DNA from: Rotaria sordida
Lineage: Eukaryota; Rotifera; Eurotatoria; Philodinida; Philodinidae
Length of the DNA stretch: 64,000 bases
NCBI GenBank assembly: GCA_905250125.1
Contig: CAJNOL010000885.1
Location: 1 to 64,000 of the forward strand
Reading direction: 5' to 3'
Made by a program: the position numbers and the translations under genes. A model generated the notes under the pieces. The model was not told the origin of the DNA and made no database searches. It saw nothing but the letters and a program-made list of their open reading frames with translations. Positions 59,501 to 64,000 of the stretch are shown here, in pieces (positions within the stretch are counted from its first letter, which is position 1; each line of letters starts with the position of its first letter).

Positions 59501-61478
59501 ATGACGAAAATGAACTTCGATCAGATTCATCACGTTCTGATAAAATTAAAAAATCTCCATTATCAACAAGTGACTCATTTATGAAAAGAGTATCAACACA
59601 AACATCATCAAATATTCTTCGATCAAGCTCATTATCACCATTAAATATTCCAAAACAACAATCAAACGCATTTGTTTTAACAGGTGATATTAGTCGACCA
59701 CGAACAGCATCAGATAAAATGCCACCAGGTGTATCAGCTCAACGTATAACAGAAAAAAAGGCTTATTCTACATTACCAACATCATCAAAAAATATTGATC
59801 AACAACGATCGAACTCACCAAGAAATACTGATCAACAACGATCGCACTCACTAAAAACTACAAAAACTCATTATGATAAATCTCAAATGGTTACATATTC
59901 ATCTATTGTACAAGCAACTCGACAACAACAATTAAATAATCAATCGATAGCAGCTGATATTACAAAAGTATTTAAAAAAAAGACTTCCTTAATTTTATGT
60001 TTCTTCATCAATTTTTTTATTAGGAACTTCAATTAACAGATAATGATTTAAATCGTCTATATCAATTAATATTTGATCAAATGAATAAATTATGTATTCA
60101 TTATCCAAATAAATCAAATAAACAAACATATCGAATTTGTAATGAGGTTTGTTTAATTTCAAATTCAAATTTTTATTAATTCATTTAAAAAAAAAACTAG
60201 ATAATTGAAAACTGGAATAGTTATAAATCCGACATCGGTCGATATTGGTTAGTTGAATTCGATGCAAATAAAAGACAATCAATTATAGATATTGTTTGGA
60301 ATAATGTACAACAAATAATTAAAAAACTATGCATTCTTGATGAACTTGTTCAACAATTACCACTAAATCGTCATTTAATGAAATTACAACGACGTTTATT
60401 AGCTAATCATGGACAATGTTTATGGGATGCATGTCAAAATAAACATAAGTAAGTATATTATAGATTTAGATTTTTCTTAGATAGATGAACGATGAGCACA
60501 GGAGTGGTAAGTACAAGGAAAGTTCAGTGGCGAAAAGTTAAGCACACATAAAAATTAAGGTGAACATGATGTTTATTGAAAGGATGAGTGCTGTATCTGA
60601 GATGGTGAAGGTGCTAAGAAGATTTACACCCATACCCACTCATATATTACGAATAAATTCTAGTCAGCCATGGAAAAACAAGCGTGTGAGTGAAGAGAAG
60701 ACCTACACCCACAACCTCTTCATGTTGTTATTTTGTTAGGCCCAGATAGTACGAGGCTGAAATAGGGAACTCTCAAATCTCAAGAGCTCATATGTAGAGA
60801 GGCTCATTTATCGGGGCTTAAACGTCAGCCGCTCATCTGTCTATGTATCAAACCGTCGATAGATCGTTTGGTATAATGTGCGCTAGATCGACGGTGTTTG
60901 CCATTAGTTGCGAAAACCGGCGGTATACCAACAATTAACAGACGATAGTTTGATACCTAAAGCGTTGAGCATCGTCTGACTACCACTCTACCGCAGTATA
61001 CCGATAGTTGTTCTTTGAACGGCAATCTATTGTCGGTATACCGACGGTAGAGCGGACAAACGTGAGATATAGATACCTCATTCAGATATTTGAACTTAAA
61101 TTGAATTCATCGCATACAATATTTAATTGCAATTATTTTTGTTAATATGTATGTGTTGTTAAAAATAATAATAATAGTTCATTGATCATTCGATAGACTT
61201 GATATTTACTTTGGTCTTGTCTTGTATTTAAGTTTTTGTGCTCATCGTTCCGATTTTCATTTTTCTTTTTTGAGTTTTCTTCTTTTTTAAATAGTTCATG
61301 GGAATCATTATTTGTGAAAAGTACAAATCATTTGACGAACATTGAATTAGATTGTTGTTATCGTTTTGTTGATTTGTGTAGAGAAGCTTTATTTATTGTT
61401 TATCGATATTCAATTGATGAAAAAATTTATCAACAAAGACAAATTGATCAAGGATTAACAGTAATGATTAAATCTTAA
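53591..61478 (+). CDS. TTLL7: tubulin polyglutamylase TTLL7 (13 exons) with extra N-terminus
   Basis: Adds glutamate side chains to tubulin tails on axonemal and neuronal microtubules. Exons: 53591-54590, 55268-55457, 55518-55673, 55731-55831, 55887-56002, 56068-56226, 56283-56441, 57453-57659, 57715-57999, 59434-59967, 60024-60146, 60201-60448 and 61295-61478. All phases fit, giving 1153 residues. From about residue 322 it follows TTLL7: ANVAGTRFRLIRQAVE, KVNHFPTMNEISRKDLL, KPINAAMGQGISI (ATP site), FDIRIYALITSCDPLRVF, MHLTNYLID, YRMCRPGILPTSESVCFE, and KPWVIEVNRCPSF with the catalytic Glu. The TTLL7-specific tail is also present: AEAQRR-like EAQRRLYSN, ENWNSYKSDIGRYWLVEFD and SSWESLFVKS, then CCYRFVDLC. 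The first 320 residues have no counterpart I recall in TTLL7 and include a doubled DQPLNPSQS unit. ATG 53591 is the first in frame. Confidence 0.95.
54618..54644. repeat. short perfect hairpin just after a 5' splice site
   Basis: AAGAGAAGAAC and its inverse GTTCTTCTCTT flank a 3-base loop, about 30 nt into the first TTLL7 intron. It may be incidental. Confidence 0.6.
56520..57330. repeat. long imperfect inverted repeat in a TTLL7 intron
   Basis: GGTAACAAAATAATGCAATT near 56547 is mirrored by AATTGCTTTATTTTGTTATC near 57294. TTCAAACTATTGATAGACAC near 56592 is mirrored by TGTATATCAATAATTTGAGC near 57250, and CAAATTTTCCCACACTAA by TTAGTATGGGGAAAATTTAC. It fills most of the 56442-57452 intron, with its centre near 56930. 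Confidence 0.8.
58205..58790. repeat. long imperfect inverted repeat in a TTLL7 intron
   Basis: CAATGTGCGTAATGTA near 58219 is mirrored by TACATGATGCGCATTG near 58753. TTAGCTTATTGCTGCCGAGATACTGCATT pairs with AATGTAGTATCTCGCCAGTAATAAGCTAA (each partly shown here, 58277-58305 and 58681-58709). AATAGTCTATTGTGAAA mirrors TTTCACAATAAACTATT. Centre near 58490; it lies in the 58000-59433 intron. Confidence 0.82.
60485..61252. mobile_element. possible element with short inverted termini and internal GTATACC hairpins in the last TTLL7 intron
   Basis: GAACGATGAGCACA near 60487 is exactly inverted at TGTGCTCATCGTTC near 61238. Between them lie two C/A-skewed patches with CTACACCCAC-like words (60630-60720) and a block at 60850-61065 with strong inverted pairs: ACCGTCGAT/ATCGACGGT, and CTCTACCG…GTATACCGATAG against CTATTGTCGGTATACC…CGGTAGAG. 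No coding frame was found. The family is unknown. Confidence 0.5.
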
Positions 61479-62888
61479 AATATACATGATTATTTATTGT
61501 TTTCATCTGTTCTTTTTTCATCTGACATATTTTTTATGTGAATAAAGGAATTTATTCGGGTTAGCTTTGCTTTTATTTTTAACCGGAATAGACAACAAAA
61601 AGTATTTATATTTATCATTATTATCATTCAAATGTAATAAATACAAAGGATAAGAAAAGTGCGATATTTCAAAAAAAAAAATGAGAGATAAATCATAGAT
61701 ACACATATGAAATATTTTATAGCTTACAATTTCTTGTTTCTTGGTTATTTACCATATAAATGAATAGTTCTTCATGTATGTGCAATGTCACTGTAAAGCT
61801 TTGTTAATTGACATATTTACGATACTTTTAAGATATTGATTGTATTATACGACTTTAAATGAAGTTCTTATGTTATACTAAAAAACAAAAACATTTGTCT
61901 TAAAAAAAACTAGAGTTTATAGGTTATATTTAGTCTTGATACATAGAAATTAATCTAATATGTGTAAATGTATTTATTGTGTGAAACTTACATCATCGAC
62001 TTTCATAATGTTTTGTTTTGTGTACTCATAAAGATATTCTCATAAATTCGTACACGAAATATCAAGGACTATGAAATAAAGCCAAGTAGATGATTGTAAA
62101 ATTATTTATGATTGATATTTATGTGCATTGATTGATGCGCTACTAAGACGAACTACATTTACTTTTTTACTCATTTGATATTGACGAATTTATCTGACAG
62201 AACATCTATAAAGTCAAAAGTTAATTTAATTTAGAAGATTTTGCAAACAAGATAAAGACATACGCGTTTCGTAATTGAATAAAGTTTTTAAAATAAACTT
62301 GTACAATACTAGACAGTCTTTATCGAATATATAAAGGATATTACATAAGTAATGACCAAATTTTTAAGGGTTTTACTCCTTAAAAATGGGGTCGTTACTT
62401 ATAAAACATTCTTTCTTCGGCGTCTTTGTCAATTGTCTTTCAAGGTTGAATATTAAGATAAAAGTTTCTTTTCAATTTAATATACACTGTTAATCAAATA
62501 GTGCTCTTTTTAATGATGTAAGCTTCGGATCTGTATATTAAAAACAAATTAGGCACGCTAAGGTAATATTACATTCGTTCACGCTATCATACACTCATGT
62601 TCAAAATCTTGTATTAACATTCAAACTAGAAAAAACGATATCAAGCGTATCGTTCTTGATTTTGTCCATATCCCCTGACATTGAAGCAAAAAATACAAAA
62701 GAGTGATGATAAGCAGACAAGTATATACATATATGTATTTAGTCATTTTCCGTATGATCAATTTTCACCTTGATTTGTTTTTTCCTATTGGTAGTGTAAA
62801 GATATCAACACCTTCTTTTCTATTACGTATTATATAAAGACACATCATTTAAACATATTCATACGATTCGTATATATATATATATATA
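61479..62888. other. intergenic, nothing recognised
   Basis: TTLL7 3' flank (AATAAA near 61543) and AT-rich DNA. A (TA)n tract near 62873-62888 immediately precedes the next ATG. No other gene was recognised. Confidence 0.4.
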
Positions 62889-63254
62889 ATGTTTGATTCT
62901 TATCACTATGATCCATATCTACTGTCAAGTACATGTCCATATTCTTGTGGACTTGTTCAATTTGCTTTACGAATAGGTGGAACAATTGATCCAGAATTTT
63001 TAAGTCAATGTCAAATAATGGATCCAAAATTTCAAAAAGCTGTCGATGAATTAAAACCAATACCATTGAAATTCGAAACTCCATCAGATCATTATGATTA
63101 TCAAGCAGATATTTATCTTGATATGGATGCGTCTAATGCAGCAAATTTTTATAATTCATGGGACTTTAACGAATATAATTCATGGTTAGGAAGTACCGAT
63201 CCATGGCATCTAATGGATAACGTTGATAATGATATTATTATTGATTGTATTTGA
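62889..63254 (+). CDS. unrecognised 121-residue acidic protein
   Basis: A single-exon frame with ATG and TGA, AATAAA near 63303, and a TATA-like repeat just upstream. The protein is acidic and Tyr/Asp/Trp-rich. It begins MFDSYHYDPYLLSSTCPYSC, has a central IMDPKFQKAVDELKPIPLKF stretch, and ends with SWDFNEYNSWLGSTDPWHL and an Asp/Ile-rich tail. No signal peptide, membrane segment or known domain is evident. Codon use (CAA, GAA, AAT rich, few rare codons) resembles the confirmed genes here, which supports it being real. Confidence 0.5.
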   Translation: MFDSYHYDPYLLSSTCPYSCGLVQFALRIGGTIDPEFLSQCQIMDPKFQKAVDELKPIPLKFETPSDHYDYQADIYLDMDASNAANFYNSWDFNEYNSWLGSTDPWHLMDNVDNDIIIDCI

Positions 63255-63505
63255 ATAGAGAAAGAGAAGAAATGTTAACTTTTCTTTCGTCATAATTTCA
63301 TTAATAAAATAACTCATTTTTTTTTACATTTCGTAATATGAAAGAAATCCTTTGAATTAACTCTTTCTTTCTTATATGATATAGTTCAATGAATATTGCT
63401 CGTGATGTATGATTGTTTATTCTAACTTAATATTTTTTCTGCATGAATACAGAATGAATCAAAATCGAAAACATAAAAATCTAACTAAAAATTAAAAAAA
63501 ATTCT
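63255..63505. other. convergent intergenic spacer
   Basis: A/T-rich spacer between two convergent genes. Nothing was recognised. Confidence 0.4.
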
Positions 63506-64000
63506 TTATTGAATTTTTTTTAAAAACATTTTATCTTGAGAAATTTGTTCGATAGGTAAAATTAATTCATTGATCATTTCATCAATAATTCTTCCACTAT
63601 CTCGTGATTCAATAGTAAATAATATTTGATCAAACATAGTCATATAACAATAAAGTTCTAACAAATTCCATTCATCATTTGTTAATAACATATTTCGTGC
63701 ATTTTGATATTCGATTAAAAATTCTTTAGCATAGTCTGTATTAAATTTTGATCCACATGAACACCATAAACATAATGTCATAGCGATATCCATCAGAAAA
63801 GGTCCAAATGACATATCATCAAAATCAAGTACTGCAGCGATTTTATTTTGATTATGATAAAAAAGAACATTTTCATCATGAATATCAATATGTATAAAAC
63901 CTTTCGGAAGATCTTTTTCAAAATTTTCTTCAAATTTTATTTGTTCAAGTTCATCTTCAATTAATGGAATTTGACTTGTATGTTCATCCAGGACTTGACG
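63506..64000 (-). CDS. APH/homoserine-kinase-like phosphotransferase, C-terminal part
   Basis: An open frame enters from the right edge and ends at 63506, giving about 164 residues of C-terminal lobe. The catalytic loop is GFIHIDIHDENVLF (H-x-D-x-x-x-x-N pattern of APH and choline kinases). The metal-binding segment AAVLDFDDMSFGPFLMDIAM follows, as in aminoglycoside phosphotransferase and bacterial-type homoserine kinase (ThrB2/HYKK-like) proteins. The rest is helical. These enzymes phosphorylate hydroxyls on small molecules; the substrate cannot be told. The N-terminal lobe lies outside the window. The middle residue of the usual HGD/HAD is Ile, a mild deviation. Confidence 0.7.
   Translation of the reverse strand, partial: RQVLDEHTSQIPLIEDELEQIKFEENFEKDLPKGFIHIDIHDENVLFYHNQNKIAAVLDFDDMSFGPFLMDIAMTLCLWCSCGSKFNTDYAKEFLIEYQNARNMLLTNDEWNLLELYCYMTMFDQILFTIESRDSGRIIDEMINELILPIEQISQDKMFLKKIQ

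Overview
The window reads as nuclear DNA of a small invertebrate animal. It is AT-rich, with short GT-AG introns (mostly 45-80 bp) and an animal gene set: Tousled-like kinase, mitogen- and stress-activated kinase, kinesin-13, a hippocalcin-type calcium sensor, a filamin-repeat protein, CFAP36, tubulin glutamylase TTLL7, mitochondrial uS2m and a complex I twin-CX9C subunit. Compact genes, decayed AIG1-type GTPase and retinol-dehydrogenase-like copies, and many fold-back repeats would suit a bdelloid rotifer. That lineage call is inference and cannot be proved from the sequence alone. A 100-N assembly gap lies at 39009-39108.

Layout. 0.9-4.3 kb (+): seven-exon Tousled-like kinase. 4.8-6.6 kb (-): broken APE-endonuclease non-LTR retrotransposon. 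7.2-8.8 kb: hairpin-rich and G/T-then-A/C skewed DNA, then a short element with 32-bp-spaced repeats and inverted termini; a second decayed copy is at 39.6 kb. 10.8-19.1 kb (-): 16-exon MSK kinase whose long introns hold three inverted-repeat elements, one nearly perfect (15891-16699) and one carrying a BED-zinc-finger-like remnant. 19-31 kb: mostly non-coding, with a fold-back at 21.5 kb and two adjacent pseudogenes (AIG1-type GTPase, short-chain dehydrogenase).

31.2-32.5 kb (+): unrecognised four-helix membrane protein in seven exons. 33.2-36.9 kb (-): kinesin-13. 39.9-40.8 kb (-): mitochondrial ribosomal protein uS2m. 41.0-41.8 kb (-): NDUFS5-like protein. 42.5-43.3 kb (+): hippocalcin/neurocalcin-like sensor. 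43.5-43.8 kb (-): small ubiquitin-like protein. 44.2-49.3 kb (-): filamin-repeat protein with a tRNA-Ser(AGA) gene in one intron. 49.6-50.6 kb (+): CFAP36. 51-53.5 kb: gene remnant, fold-back, otherwise empty. 53.6-61.5 kb (+): 13-exon TTLL7 with a long extra N-terminus and hairpin elements in three introns. 62.9 kb (+): unrecognised 121-residue protein. 63.5 kb to the edge (-): partial APH/homoserine-kinase-like phosphotransferase.

The genes form no operon or pathway. CFAP36 and TTLL7 both serve cilia and microtubules, kinesin-13 depolymerises microtubules, and TLK and MSK act on chromatin, but this looks like ordinary mixing. The most notable structural theme is at least eight long inverted repeats, six of them inside introns, whose transcripts could fold into long double-stranded RNA. 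All splice models were made by eye from GT-AG signals, preserved phase and family conservation; no search was run.
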